This document shows positions 8,567-17,403 of a stretch of 64,000 nucleotides of DNA, in pieces (within the stretch, counting starts at the first letter, position 1; each line of letters begins with the position of its first letter). The stretch covers positions 62,001-126,000 of the forward strand of contig JBCCNL010000003.1 in assembly GCA_039025855.1 (NCBI GenBank), read 5' to 3'. The notes under the pieces are model-generated. The model was given only the letters and a program-made list of their open reading frames with translations. It did no database searches and was not told where the DNA came from. This DNA is from JBCCOW01 sp039025855. GTDB taxonomy: Bacteria > Planctomycetota > Phycisphaerae > Phycisphaerales > Phycisphaeraceae. A program made the translations under genes and the position numbers.

Positions 8567-10906
8567 ATGATGCGAAGACGACTGCGTCAGATGATCCCGA
8601 GCATGTTCCACCGACGGCTGCTGCTGTTGGTGGTGGTGGCGTTGGGTGTGCTGGGGGTGTTGACGGTGCAGACGGCACGGCTGACGCTGGCGTCGGGGTA
8701 TGACGATCGGCGGGCGTCGGCGCAGGACGCGCTGTTTACGCCGCAGCTGGTGCCGACGGTGCGGGGTCGGATCTTTGATCGCAAGGGGCGGATCCTGGCG
8801 GAGGATCGCCCGGGGACCGAGGTGGCGGTGAGCTTCGAGGTGATCTCGGGGGAGTGGGCGTATTTGCAGGCAAGGCTGGCGGCGTATCGGGAGCATCGGG
8901 CGGAGTGGACGGGCATGAGCGACGCGGCGCGGGAGCGGCTGATCCAGAGCTACCAGGGGCCGTTCGATGAGCAGGTGCGGCGGTTGTGGGTGACGCTGGC
9001 GGAGGCGGCGGAGGTGTCGCCGGAGATGTTGGTGGAGCGTCGGCGGGACATCCAGGAACGCGTCGCGGTGTTGCAGGGCTACCTGTGGCAGCGTTGGCGG
9101 GAGCGTCGGTCGGCGGAGCTGGGTCGGCCGGTGTCGTGGGACGAGGTGACCGAGCCGATCGCGGAGCAGAAGCAGGCCCACGCGGTGTTGGACCAGGTCG
9201 GGCCGGTGGTGGTGTCGAGGCTGCGGGGTTTCATCGCGGAGGCGTCGGGCGACGGCGAGGCGGCGGAGGCGTTGCGAGTGTGGCGGGAGGTGGTGGTTCG
9301 GCCGACGCGGCAGCGGGTGTACCCGTGGTCAGAGACGACGGTCTTGCTGGAGACCGCGACGCTGCCGGAGCCTTTGGCGGCGCAGTTCAACAACGAGCCG
9401 GTGGCGGTGGATGTGAAGGGAGTGGGCGTGCACCTGTTGGGTCGGATGCGGCCGGTGTATGCGGAGGACGCAGCGCGTCGACCGTATGTGAAGGAGGACG
9501 GGGCGATTGATTTGGCGGGTTATTTGCCTGGGGATCGTGCGGGGGAGTTTGGGCTGGAGCGGACGTTTGAAGACCGGTTGCGTGGGGTGCGGGGGCGGAT
9601 CGTGCGTCGGGTGGATGACGCGTCGGTGTCATCTAATACTCCTACGCAGGCGGGGGAAGACTTGCACCTGACGGTGGACATCTCGCTGCAGGCGCGGATC
9701 GCTGCGGCGATGTCGGAAGAGATCGGGCTGATGGAGAGCCAGGCGTGGCACGCGAAGCCGGGTGAGATCGACAAGGTCGGCGAGCGGCTGAACGGCGCGG
9801 CGGTGGTGCTGGAGATCGAGACGGGTGAAGTGTTGGCGGCGGTGAGTGTGCCGACGATGCCGAGGGACCTGTTGGAGCGGGAGCCGGCGACGCTGCGGGA
9901 GGACCCGATCGACCTGCCTTACCTGAACCGGGTGGTGGCGAGGCCTTACATGCCGGGGTCGACGGTGAAGCCATTGATTGTCGCGTTTGCGGTGAGCGAC
10001 GGGGAACTGGGGCCGAATGAGATCCTGGATTGTTCTCGGGGGTATCTGTGGGAGGGCAGCCCGACGGTGTACCGGGACTGGCGGGTGAAGGCGGGAGGTG
10101 CGCCGTTCGGGCCGATCGACGCGGTCGAGGCCTTGGCGGTCAGCTCGAACACGTTCATGGGGATGCTGGCGTACCGGCTGGGGCCGGAGCGGTTGTCGGA
10201 CTGGTATGCGCGGGTCGGGTTGGGGGCGCGGACGGGGTCGGGCCTGCCTGACGAGATCAGCGGGACGATCCCGCAGCCCCCCTACCGTGCGGCGAACCGT
10301 GCTGCGGTGGAGCGGGACAACGCGTTCATTGCGATTGGGCAGGGGCCGATCGACTGGACGCCGCTGCAGGCCGTGCATGCGTACGCAACACTGGCCCGTG
10401 GGGGCGTCGTGATCCCGCCGCGGTTCGTGCAGGCCGACACGCTGACGCCGCCGGAAGTCATCGAGCGGGTGCCGCTCAGTGCGGCGGCGTTGGACGTCGC
10501 GCTGGAGGGAATGTGGTCGTCGGCCAACGAGTCACAGGGCACCACGCGTCACCTGTCGTATCTGGGTCGAGCCCCGATCTGGAACGCCGAGGGCGTGATC
10601 GTCCGTGCGAAGTCGGGCACCGCTCAGGCGACACCGCTTCGGATTGATAGTGATGGAGACGGCCGGGTGACGCGGGACGACCCGATCGTGAAGCGGGGGA
10701 ACCACGCTTGGGTGGTGGCGCTGGTGCAGCCGGAGGACGCGGCAAGGCCGACGCACGCGATCGCGGTGGTGGTGGAGTACTCGGGCAGCGGCGGGCAGGT
10801 GGCGGGGCCGATCGTGAACCAGGTGATTCATGCGATGCAGGCGGAGGGTTACCTCGGTGGTGTGCCGAGTGGGCTGGCGGGTGGTGGGGCGGGGGGTGGA
10901 CGTTGA
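8567..10906 (+). CDS. mrdA: Penicillin-binding protein 2 (elongation transpeptidase)
   Basis: Class B PBP that cross-links peptidoglycan during side-wall growth, anchored by one N-terminal span (residues about 14-32). The transpeptidase motifs are present: SxxK as PGSTVKP (Ser about 465), SSN as VSSNTFMG, and KSGTAQA. At 779 residues it is longer than the usual 600-650. A charged helical stretch at residues about 100-240 is inserted in the pedestal domain before LERTFEDRLRGVRG. Its stop overlaps the rodA start by 4 bp (TTGA), so the pair is translationally coupled. A planctomycete with a canonical PBP2-RodA pair is consistent with Phycisphaerae, which unlike many planctomycetes keep cell-wall synthesis genes. 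Confidence 0.94.
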   Translation: MMRRRLRQMIPSMFHRRLLLLVVVALGVLGVLTVQTARLTLASGYDDRRASAQDALFTPQLVPTVRGRIFDRKGRILAEDRPGTEVAVSFEVISGEWAYLQARLAAYREHRAEWTGMSDAARERLIQSYQGPFDEQVRRLWVTLAEAAEVSPEMLVERRRDIQERVAVLQGYLWQRWRERRSAELGRPVSWDEVTEPIAEQKQAHAVLDQVGPVVVSRLRGFIAEASGDGEAAEALRVWREVVVRPTRQRVYPWSETTVLLETATLPEPLAAQFNNEPVAVDVKGVGVHLLGRMRPVYAEDAARRPYVKEDGAIDLAGYLPGDRAGEFGLERTFEDRLRGVRGRIVRRVDDASVSSNTPTQAGEDLHLTVDISLQARIAAAMSEEIGLMESQAWHAKPGEIDKVGERLNGAAVVLEIETGEVLAAVSVPTMPRDLLEREPATLREDPIDLPYLNRVVARPYMPGSTVKPLIVAFAVSDGELGPNEILDCSRGYLWEGSPTVYRDWRVKAGGAPFGPIDAVEALAVSSNTFMGMLAYRLGPERLSDWYARVGLGARTGSGLPDEISGTIPQPPYRAANRAAVERDNAFIAIGQGPIDWTPLQAVHAYATLARGGVVIPPRFVQADTLTPPEVIERVPLSAAALDVALEGMWSSANESQGTTRHLSYLGRAPIWNAEGVIVRAKSGTAQATPLRIDSDGDGRVTRDDPIVKRGNHAWVVALVQPEDAARPTHAIAVVVEYSGSGGQVAGPIVNQVIHAMQAEGYLGGVPSGLAGGGAGGGR

Positions 10907-12102
10907 ACGCGGTGGTGGCGAAGCTGAAGCTGTTGTTGACGCCACACCCGGGGTGGTACGCGCTGCTGGCGGCGATCGGGCTGGCCCTGATGGGGACTGC
11001 TGCGATAGGCACGGTGTCGGAACACTTCGCGTCGTTGCAGACCAGGCGTTGGCTGCCGCTGGGACTGGTGGCGGTGGCGTTGACACTGCTGCCGCCGCCA
11101 CGGCTCTTGGGGCAGCTGTCGTATGTGGCGTTTGGCGTGGCGGTGGCGTTGCTGGTGTTTGTGGTGATGCCGTTCGTGCCGCGGTCGGTGGTGCCAGTGA
11201 TCAACGGGGCCACCGCCTGGATCGACCTGGGGTTCTTCAACTTCCAGCCGGCGGAGTTTGCGAAGGTCGCGTTCATCCTGGCGGCGGCGTGGTACCTGCG
11301 CCACCGGGACTCGCACCGCCGACTCCTTGGCCTGCTGCTGCCGTTCCTGCTGATGCTGGTGCCGGTGGGCTTGATCCTGAAGCAGCCGGACCTCGGGACT
11401 GCGTTAGTGTTTGCGCCGGCGCTGCTGGTCATGCTCGTCGCCGCCGGTGCGAAGCTGCGGCACCTCACCGCCCTGCTCAGCCTCGGCATCGCGGGCATCG
11501 TGCTCAACGTTGTGATCATCCTCTATGCCCCGGCCGATATGCAGGTCCTCGCCCCGCACCAGCAGGTCCGCATCAAGGCGATGGCCGCCCAGGCGACCGG
11601 GGACACGCAGTACCTCCAGAACATCGGCTACCAGCAAGACAAGGCGATGACCCTCGTCGCCGCCGGCGGGTTCACGGGGCTCGGCGAACGCTCGGCCACG
11701 GTGGTGAAATACAACAAGCTCCCCTACGACCACAACGACATGATCTTCGCGGTCATCGTCAACCGCTGGGGCCTTCTCGGGGCGGTCGCGGTGTTCGGGC
11801 TGTACCTGCTGCTGGGCGGGTCGATGCTGCTGGTCGCGGCGCGCTCGCGTGACCCGTTCGGACGGCTTGCCTGCGTCGGCTTCGCCGGCATCATCTTGAC
11901 GCAGGCGGTGATCAACATCGGGATGACGGTGGGGTTGCTGCCGATCACGGGGATCACGCTGCCGCTGGTGTCTTATGGCGGGTCGTCGCTGCTGTTCACA
12001 CTCGTCATGGTCGGGCTGGTGTTGAACATCGCGAGCCAGCCGCGGAAGCCGCTGGCGCGGCCGAGCTTTGAGTTTGAGAACGGGGATGCGATCTTTCAGT
12101 GA
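10903..12102 (+). CDS. rodA: Rod-shape-determining glycosyltransferase RodA (FtsW/RodA/SpoVE family)
   Basis: SEDS-family polytopic membrane protein that polymerises lipid II with its partner PBP2. The start is taken as TTG 10903 overlapping the PBP2 stop; the longer open frame upstream is non-coding-looking Gly/Arg-rich sequence. The protein has 399 residues and about ten spans. Conserved blocks are INGATAWIDLGFFNFQPAEF, LKQPDLGTALVF, NDMIFAVIVNRWGLLGA and TGITLPLVSYGGSSLLF. From about 11400 to 11800 third codon positions switch from G to C within the gene. Confidence 0.95.
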   Translation: MNAVVAKLKLLLTPHPGWYALLAAIGLALMGTAAIGTVSEHFASLQTRRWLPLGLVAVALTLLPPPRLLGQLSYVAFGVAVALLVFVVMPFVPRSVVPVINGATAWIDLGFFNFQPAEFAKVAFILAAAWYLRHRDSHRRLLGLLLPFLLMLVPVGLILKQPDLGTALVFAPALLVMLVAAGAKLRHLTALLSLGIAGIVLNVVIILYAPADMQVLAPHQQVRIKAMAAQATGDTQYLQNIGYQQDKAMTLVAAGGFTGLGERSATVVKYNKLPYDHNDMIFAVIVNRWGLLGAVAVFGLYLLLGGSMLLVAARSRDPFGRLACVGFAGIILTQAVINIGMTVGLLPITGITLPLVSYGGSSLLFTLVMVGLVLNIASQPRKPLARPSFEFENGDAIFQ

Positions 12103-12120
12103 TTCGCTTGGCCGGACCGG

Positions 12121-12141
12121 CGATGCGTCGCGTCGCGGCTA
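12121..12141. repeat. Dispersed palindrome family C, copy 1
   Basis: CGATGCGTCGCGTCGCGG followed by CTA. Related units are at 23184-23204 and 49240-49260. Its last bases start the TAGCAT -10 box of the next gene. Confidence 0.6.
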
Positions 12142-12145
12142 GCAT
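12140..12145 (+). promoter_or_regulatory. Putative -10 box for the Mpv17-like gene
   Basis: TAGCAT 8 nt before ATG 12154, overlapping the end of a family C palindrome. Confidence 0.4.
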
Positions 12146-12153
12146 GCCCGCCC

Positions 12154-12948
12154 ATGAATGAGCGTGATGCAGTGGTAACAGCCAGCGAGGCCCCGTGGCG
12201 AGCGGGGGTGCGGGCGGCGTGGGCGAACCGTTGGCCCGGGTTCGCGCTGGTGTGTTTTGCGGTGGGGTTGTTGCTGGCGTACTGGTATGTACCGGCGGTG
12301 CGTGACACGTTGGACGTTGTGGCGGGGTGGAAACAGCGGGTGGGGTTGGTGTTTGGGATCGTCAGCACGGCTGTGTTCGGGGGGCTGCTGCCGTGGCTTG
12401 TCCAGCGGCTTGTTCGGCCGGGCACGCGGGATGCGGGGTGGCCGGTGTTGTGGTTCCTGCTGGGGTTCTGGGCGGTCAAGGGGCTCGAAGTGGATCTGCT
12501 GTACTGGGCGCAGGCGATGGTGTTCGGGGACCGCGCGTCGCCAGGGGTGGTGGCGGTGAAGGTGTTTTTTGATCAGGGGGTGTACGTGCCGGTGTGGGCG
12601 ATCCCGACGACGGTGGCGGCGTTCGCGTGGCGGGATTGTGGGTACTCACTGGCTCGGCTCCGCCGGGAGTTCTTCCGGGGCGGGTGGGTGGGGTGGTATC
12701 GAGACCGGGTTGTGCCGGTGCTGATCGCGAACTGGATGGTGTGGGTGCCAGCGGTTGTGGTGATCTACCTGCTGCCGCTGGCGTTGCAGCTGCCGATCCA
12801 GAACCTCGTGCTGTGTTTCTGGTCGCTGATGCTGATCATCCAGACGCGCGGGGCTTCTGCGGGGGGGAACCTTCCGGGGGTTGAACCACGGAGGCGCGGA
12901 GGACACGGAGATCAATCCGGAGAAAGCGTGGAACGTAGGGTGGGGTGA
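12154..12948 (+). CDS. Mpv17/PMP22-like integral membrane protein
   Basis: 264 residues with several hydrophobic spans. The C-terminal half resembles eukaryotic Mpv17/PMP22 proteins. VKVFFDQGVYVPVWAIPTTV matches their K-x-x-x-D-Q-x-x-x-x-P block, a short linker with LRREFFRGGWVGWYRDRVVP follows, then NWMVWVPAVVVIYLLP matches the N-W-x-x-W-P-x-x-x-x-x-x-x-x-x-P block, and a final W-containing span closes it. Mpv17 proteins form channels in mitochondrial and peroxisomal membranes; the role in bacteria is unknown. The last 25 residues or so (after LMLIIQTRG) are Arg/Gly-rich and encoded by intergenic repeat sequence, so the ancestral C-terminus was probably shorter. Confidence 0.6.
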   Translation: MNERDAVVTASEAPWRAGVRAAWANRWPGFALVCFAVGLLLAYWYVPAVRDTLDVVAGWKQRVGLVFGIVSTAVFGGLLPWLVQRLVRPGTRDAGWPVLWFLLGFWAVKGLEVDLLYWAQAMVFGDRASPGVVAVKVFFDQGVYVPVWAIPTTVAAFAWRDCGYSLARLRREFFRGGWVGWYRDRVVPVLIANWMVWVPAVVVIYLLPLALQLPIQNLVLCFWSLMLIIQTRGASAGGNLPGVEPRRRGGHGDQSGESVERRVG

Positions 12949-13042
12949 GTCCTCGAACCCCACCACGTCACCCGGATGCATCCATGAAGGCCAAGTGTTC
13001 CGCACGTCGAGGTGGGGTTCGCCAAGGCTCACCCCACCCTAC
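12883..13042. repeat. Composite intergenic repeat: CACGGAGG element plus 15-bp-arm inverted repeat
   Basis: First an AACCACGGAGGCGCGGAGG type element, then an inverted repeat. Outer arms GTAGGGTGGGGTGAG (12935-12949) and CTCACCCCACCCTAC (13028-13042) match perfectly; inner arms GAACCCCACC (12955-12964) and GGTGGGGTTC (13011-13020) also match. It could form a long cruciform or RNA hairpin. It provides the end of the Mpv17-like reading frame. Confidence 0.8.
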
Positions 13043-13045
13043 GAA

Positions 13046-13627
13046 CTACTGCGATATTCCCAATTGAATCATCTGTTCTGGGTGGCGGTCAAAGTGACGC
13101 TTGTATCCGTTTATGTAAGTTGTATTGAGTTGGCAGCATGTTACGCGGTCATATCGCATTTCGGTTGGCTCGTCTTCCCATCGTGCTGCGCCTGTAAAGT
13201 GCCAAAGTTTCAACTTTGTGTCGAAAACCTCTGATATGAATCCGATCAAAAACTCGGGGTCATCGCCATACTCAGATTCGATGATAAGCATGGGCGAGTC
13301 ATTTTCTAAGAAAGCAAAAAGCTCCGGCCATGAGTCGAGCGGGTAGTCCGGAGCGAAAATCGTCTCAAGATCGATACCGTCATCGAGTAGCACCTGGTGC
13401 TGGAGCGCGTCTGTTTTTGATTTGAGTTTGACGGATGTAATGTCTCTTGTTCTCAGCACCATTAAGCCATCAAGTGTGAAGTCACGAACATACTGAATCA
13501 GTGTCAACGCATCTGTTGTCTCGATGATGTATCCCTGTATCGCGTGGCTGTCGATCCGTGAACGACGTAGTGCCACCAGTGACCGGCTTTGTTTTGCGGA
13601 ACGGAGTTTGGTGATCTGTTTCGCCAT
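13046..13627 (-). CDS. Hypothetical protein, AT-rich orphan
   Basis: 193 residues from ATG 13627. A longer start at 13684 would run through the ppdK terminator hairpin. Base composition is clearly lower in GC than every neighbour, and codon choice is mixed, suggesting recent acquisition. Residues about 25-90 (IQGYIIETTDALTLIQYVRD, FTLDGLMVLRTRDITSVKL) look like a small beta-barrel. The second half is rich in aromatic and acidic residues. A TATCAT hexamer lies 6 nt before the ATG. I do not recognise a family and infer no function. Confidence 0.6.
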   Translation of the reverse strand: MAKQITKLRSAKQSRSLVALRRSRIDSHAIQGYIIETTDALTLIQYVRDFTLDGLMVLRTRDITSVKLKSKTDALQHQVLLDDGIDLETIFAPDYPLDSWPELFAFLENDSPMLIIESEYGDDPEFLIGFISEVFDTKLKLWHFTGAARWEDEPTEMRYDRVTCCQLNTTYINGYKRHFDRHPEQMIQLGISQ

Positions 13628-13654
13628 GAGGGCATGATATTTCGGTTTCCGCAA

Positions 13655-13686
13655 TAAAAAATGTCCAAGGCAAGCCTTGGACATTT
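13655..13686 (-). terminator. Rho-independent terminator of ppdK
   Basis: Read on the minus strand: AAATGTCCAAGGC pairs with GCCTTGGACATTT (a 12-13 bp near-perfect stem), followed by six T. It lies 27 bp past the ppdK stop. Confidence 0.88.
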
Positions 13687-13712
13687 GTGGTTGTGTGAGG
13701 TTGCTAACTGGC

Positions 13713-16421
13713 TTAGGCCAACGCCGCCTGGGCGGCGGCGAGGCGGGCGATGGGGACGCGGAAGGGGGAGCAGCTGACGTAGTGGAGGCCGACCGAGTGG
13801 CAGAAGGCGATGGAGGCGGGGTCGCCGCCGTGCTCGCCGCAGATGCCGAGCTTGATGGACTTGTTGGTCTTCTTGCCCTTCTCGACGCCGGCGGCGACGA
13901 GCTGGCCGACGCCGGAGGTGTCGAGGGACTGGAAGGGGTCCTTCTCGAGGATCTCCTGGGCGATGTAGTCGGGGAGGAAGGTGTTAACGTCGTCGCGGGA
14001 GTAGCCGAAGGTCATCTGCGTCAGGTCGTTGGTGCCGAAGGAGAAGAAGTCGGCCTCGGTGGCGACCTCGTCGGCGGTGAGGGCGGCGCGGGGGATCTCG
14101 ATCATGGTCCCGATGAGGATGTCGAGCTTCCCCCGGAATTTTTTCTTGGTCTTGACCGCGGCGATCGTTTGTTCGGCGAGGGCACGCAGGATGGCAAGCT
14201 CCTTCACGGTGCCGACGAGGGGGATCATGATCTCGGGCTTGGCGTCGATCTTCTTTTTCTTGCAGTTGATGGCCGCCTCGGTGATGGCGGTGACCTGCAT
14301 GACGAGGATCTCGGGGTAGGTGATGGAGAGACGGCAGCCGCGGTGGCCGAGCATGGGGTTGGCTTCGTGGAGGGCGGAGACGCGCTGCTTGATGTCCTTG
14401 ACGGGGATGCCGGTGGCCTTGGCGAGTTCCTTCTGGGACTTGTCGTCGTGGGGGACGAACTCGTGGAGCGGCGGGTCGAGGAGGCGGACCGTAACCGGGA
14501 GGCGCTTCATGGCCTTGAAGATGCCCTCGAAGTCTTTGCGCTGGTAGGGCAGGAGCTTCTTGAGGGCGGCCTCACGGGCGGGCTTGTCGGAGGCAAGGAT
14601 CATCTCACGCATGGCGAGGATGCGGTCGCCCTCGAAGAACATGTGCTCGGTACGGCAGAGCCCGATGCCTTCGGCGCCGAAGTCGCGGGCGCGCTTGGAG
14701 TCGGCGGGGGAGTCGGCGTTGGTGCGGATGCCGAGTTTGCGGTATTTGTCGGCCCACTTCATGACCTGGGCGAAGTCGCCGGAGAGCTTGGGGGCGACGG
14801 TGGGCATCTCGCCGGCGAAGACCTCGCCGGTAGACCCGTCGATGGAAAGGGTGTCCTTGCGGGAGTAGGTCTTGCCGTCGACCTTGATCTTGCCGGCCTT
14901 CTCGTCGATGTGGATCTCGCCGGCACCGGCGACGCAGCACTTGCCCCAGCCACGGGCGACGACGGCGGCGTGGGAGGTCATGCCGCCGGTGGAGGTGAGG
15001 ATGCCGGCGGCGGAGTGCATGCCATCGACGTCTTCGGGGGAGGTTTCCTTGCGGACCAGGAGGACGGCTTCGCCGTTGTGGGAGCGTTCGACGGCTTCTT
15101 CTGCGGTGAAGGCGAGCTTGCCGAAGGCGGCGCCGGGTGAGGCGGGGAGGCCGATGGCGAGCGGGGTGGCCTTGTTCTTGGCGGCGGTATCGAACGAGGG
15201 CAGCAGGAGCTGGGTGAGGTCGCCGGCGGGGATGCGGAGGACGGCGGTCTTCTCGGTGATGAGCTTCTCCTTGACCATGTCGCAGGCGATCTTCACCGCG
15301 GCGGCGCCGGTGCGTTTGCCGGTGCGGGTCTGGAGCATGAAGAAGGTGCCCTTCTCGATGGTGAACTCGATGTCCTGCACGTCCTTGTAGTGCTTCTCGA
15401 GGACCTTCTTGATGTTCATCAGCTCGGCGTGGATCTTCTTGCCGATGGTCTTGTCGTTGGGGGCCTTCCAGGCCTTGGGCATGTTGGCGACGGGCTCGGG
15501 GGTGCGGATGCCGGCGACGACGTCTTCGCCCTGGGCGTTGACGAGGTACTCGCCGTAGAACTTGTTGGCCCCGGTGGAGGGATCGCGGGTGAAGGCGACG
15601 CCGGTGCCGCAGTCGTCGCCCATGTTGCCGTAGACCATGGTCTGGACATTGACGGCGGTGCCGAGGAGCCCGGTCATCTCGTTGATCTGGCGGTAGCGGA
15701 TGGCGCGGGGGACCATCCAGGAGCTGAAGACGGCGGTAATGCCCATCTCGAGCTGCTTCATGGGGTCTTGAGGGAAGGCCTTGCCGGTGTGCTTCTTGAT
15801 CACGGCTTTGTAGGCCTCGCAGAGCTTGATGAGGCCGGCGGTGTCGACGTCGGTGTCGAGGGTGACGCGTTGCTGCTTCTTGATCTTGTCGAACTCGGCC
15901 TCGAAGGCGTGGTGGTCGACGCCCATGACGACGTCGCCGTACATGTTGAGGAGTCGGCGGTAGGCGTCGTAGGCGAAGCGTTCGTTGTTGGTGGCGATGG
16001 CGAGGCCGGCGACGGAGGTGTCGTTGAGGCCGAGGTTGAGGACGGTGTCCATCATGCCGGGCATGGACTGGGCGGCACCGGAGCGGACGGAGACGAGCAG
16101 CGGGTCTTTGTTGTCGCCGAACTTCTTGCCGTTCTCTTTTTCGAGGGTCTTGACGGCCTTGTGGACCTGGTCCATGAGGCCCTTGGGGAGCTTGCGGCCC
16201 TGCTTGTAGTACTGGTCGCAACACTCGGTGGTGCAGGTGAAGCCGGCGGGGACGGGCAGGCCGATGGAGGTCATGTCGGCGAGGTTGGCACCCTTGCCGC
16301 CGAGGAGTTCTTTCTGCTTGGCGTTGCCGTCGGTCTTGGTCTTGCCGAAGTAGTAGACCATCTTGGGCATGCGGGTGGTCTTCTTGGCGGTGGACTTCTT
16401 CTTGGTGGTCTTGGTGGCCAT
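13713..16421 (-). CDS. ppdK: Pyruvate, phosphate dikinase
   Basis: Reversibly converts pyruvate, ATP and phosphate to phosphoenolpyruvate, AMP and pyrophosphate, linking glycolysis and gluconeogenesis. About 902 residues from ATG 16421. An upstream in-frame codon at 16511 was rejected because GAAGGAT lies just before this ATG. The ATP-grasp domain starts with YYFGKTKTDGNAKQKELLGG. GGMTSHAAVVARGWGK holds the phosphorylated His of the central domain. The C-terminal TIM barrel ends with the CGEHGGDPASIAFCHSVG active-site block. A Lys/Thr-rich leader of about 20 residues (TKTTKKKSTAKKTT) is unusual. A strong terminator follows. Confidence 0.97.
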   Translation of the reverse strand: MATKTTKKKSTAKKTTRMPKMVYYFGKTKTDGNAKQKELLGGKGANLADMTSIGLPVPAGFTCTTECCDQYYKQGRKLPKGLMDQVHKAVKTLEKENGKKFGDNKDPLLVSVRSGAAQSMPGMMDTVLNLGLNDTSVAGLAIATNNERFAYDAYRRLLNMYGDVVMGVDHHAFEAEFDKIKKQQRVTLDTDVDTAGLIKLCEAYKAVIKKHTGKAFPQDPMKQLEMGITAVFSSWMVPRAIRYRQINEMTGLLGTAVNVQTMVYGNMGDDCGTGVAFTRDPSTGANKFYGEYLVNAQGEDVVAGIRTPEPVANMPKAWKAPNDKTIGKKIHAELMNIKKVLEKHYKDVQDIEFTIEKGTFFMLQTRTGKRTGAAAVKIACDMVKEKLITEKTAVLRIPAGDLTQLLLPSFDTAAKNKATPLAIGLPASPGAAFGKLAFTAEEAVERSHNGEAVLLVRKETSPEDVDGMHSAAGILTSTGGMTSHAAVVARGWGKCCVAGAGEIHIDEKAGKIKVDGKTYSRKDTLSIDGSTGEVFAGEMPTVAPKLSGDFAQVMKWADKYRKLGIRTNADSPADSKRARDFGAEGIGLCRTEHMFFEGDRILAMREMILASDKPAREAALKKLLPYQRKDFEGIFKAMKRLPVTVRLLDPPLHEFVPHDDKSQKELAKATGIPVKDIKQRVSALHEANPMLGHRGCRLSITYPEILVMQVTAITEAAINCKKKKIDAKPEIMIPLVGTVKELAILRALAEQTIAAVKTKKKFRGKLDILIGTMIEIPRAALTADEVATEADFFSFGTNDLTQMTFGYSRDDVNTFLPDYIAQEILEKDPFQSLDTSGVGQLVAAGVEKGKKTNKSIKLGICGEHGGDPASIAFCHSVGLHYVSCSPFRVPIARLAAAQAALA

Positions 16422-16550
16422 GGCGGGGGGCGATCCTTCGGGGTCGTGAGTGGGGGGTTGGGGGGATAAACGTCGGGTCGGAAATAGTAGTGATTTGGCA
16501 GAAACCTGCAAAATCGTGGGGTTTGTGGCGGGCGTTACGGTGACGCGACC

Positions 16551-16573
16551 GGTCGCAAGCGACCGGGCTAAAC
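16551..16573. repeat. Dispersed palindrome family A, copy 2 (contains AraC stop codon)
   Basis: GGTCGC-AA-GCGACC then GGGCTAAAC, identical to 1153-1175. On the minus strand it supplies the TAG stop of the AraC gene. Confidence 0.8.
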
Positions 16574-17260
16574 GGGGGGGGTGGGACGGGTGTCGCGTCG
16601 GTAGCGGCCGGGGCGGGTGCCGGTTTGGTTGAAGAACTGGCGGTTGAAGTAGTAGACGTCGCGGTAGCCGAGGCCGTCGGCGATCTGGTCGAGGGTCATG
16701 GCGGAGTGGGTGAGGAGGTGGCGGGCGCGGCGGATGCGTTGCTTGATGACAAACTGTCGGGGGGAGAGGCCGGTGTATTGGCGGAAGACGCGGCGGGCGG
16801 TGTGCTCGGGGACGCGGAGGTGGTCGGCGATTTTGGCGAGGGACCAGTCGCTGCCGGGGTTGGCGGAGATGTCGGCGAGGACACGGGCCAGGCGGGGCGC
16901 GGTGTCGGGTTCGGCGGAGGTTGTGGCGTAGGGCTGGGGGAAGCCGGCACGGTAGTCGTTGAGGAAGGCGGCGAGGAGTTGGGTGGCGAGCGTGCGGAAG
17001 GTGTCGCGTTGAGGGTGGTCGGGTTCGCAGGTGCCGAGGCCGGCGATGCGGGCGAGGGTGTGGTCGGCGTAAGCGAGGTCGGGGACGGCGCGGAAGTCAG
17101 GGGGGCTGGGTTGACTGGGGGAGCGGGCGTTCGAGAAGTGTATTGCGGTGACGCCGAGGCGAGAGCGTTCGTCCTGCTGGGCGAGGTATTCGTGGCCGGG
17201 CCGCATCCAGACGGCGATACCGGGGCGGAGGTCGAGGGTCTGCTGGCCGTCGATGACCAT
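16568..17260 (-). CDS. AraC-family transcriptional regulator (start uncertain)
   Basis: An N-terminal cupin sensing domain is followed by two helix-turn-helix motifs (WSLAKIADHLRVPEHTARRV and MTLDQIADGLGYRDVYYFNR). The first ordinary start codon is ATG 17260, giving 230 residues. However, family-like sequence continues upstream in frame to 17401 (CEPGWSLPPEWSQR, LWFVWQGKGKM is a typical AraC sensor start) with no ATG, GTG or TTG. The only options are ATC at 17399-17401, with TACTTT 6 nt before it, or a frameshift. It is divergent from the dioxygenase-like gene and probably regulates it. Confidence 0.88.
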   Translation of the reverse strand: MVIDGQQTLDLRPGIAVWMRPGHEYLAQQDERSRLGVTAIHFSNARSPSQPSPPDFRAVPDLAYADHTLARIAGLGTCEPDHPQRDTFRTLATQLLAAFLNDYRAGFPQPYATTSAEPDTAPRLARVLADISANPGSDWSLAKIADHLRVPEHTARRVFRQYTGLSPRQFVIKQRIRRARHLLTHSAMTLDQIADGLGYRDVYYFNRQFFNQTGTRPGRYRRDTRPTPPV

Positions 17261-17403
17261 TTTGCCCTTACCCTGCCAGACAAACCAGAGGTCATCGTCT
17301 TGCAGGCGCTGCGACCACTCGGGGGGAAGGGACCATCCGGGTTCGCAGCGGACGCGGAGGCATAGGCCGAGTTCGGGTTGGGGCTTTGTGGCTCGAGTGA
17401 TTT

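Noticed and set aside
12883..13042. Inverted repeats as insertion-sequence ends
   Set aside because: No transposase frame lies between or near the arms and the space is only about 78 bp.
13677..15140. 487-codon plus-strand frame opposite ppdK
   Set aside because: Gly/Asp/Val-rich shadow; ppdK is unmistakable on the minus strand.
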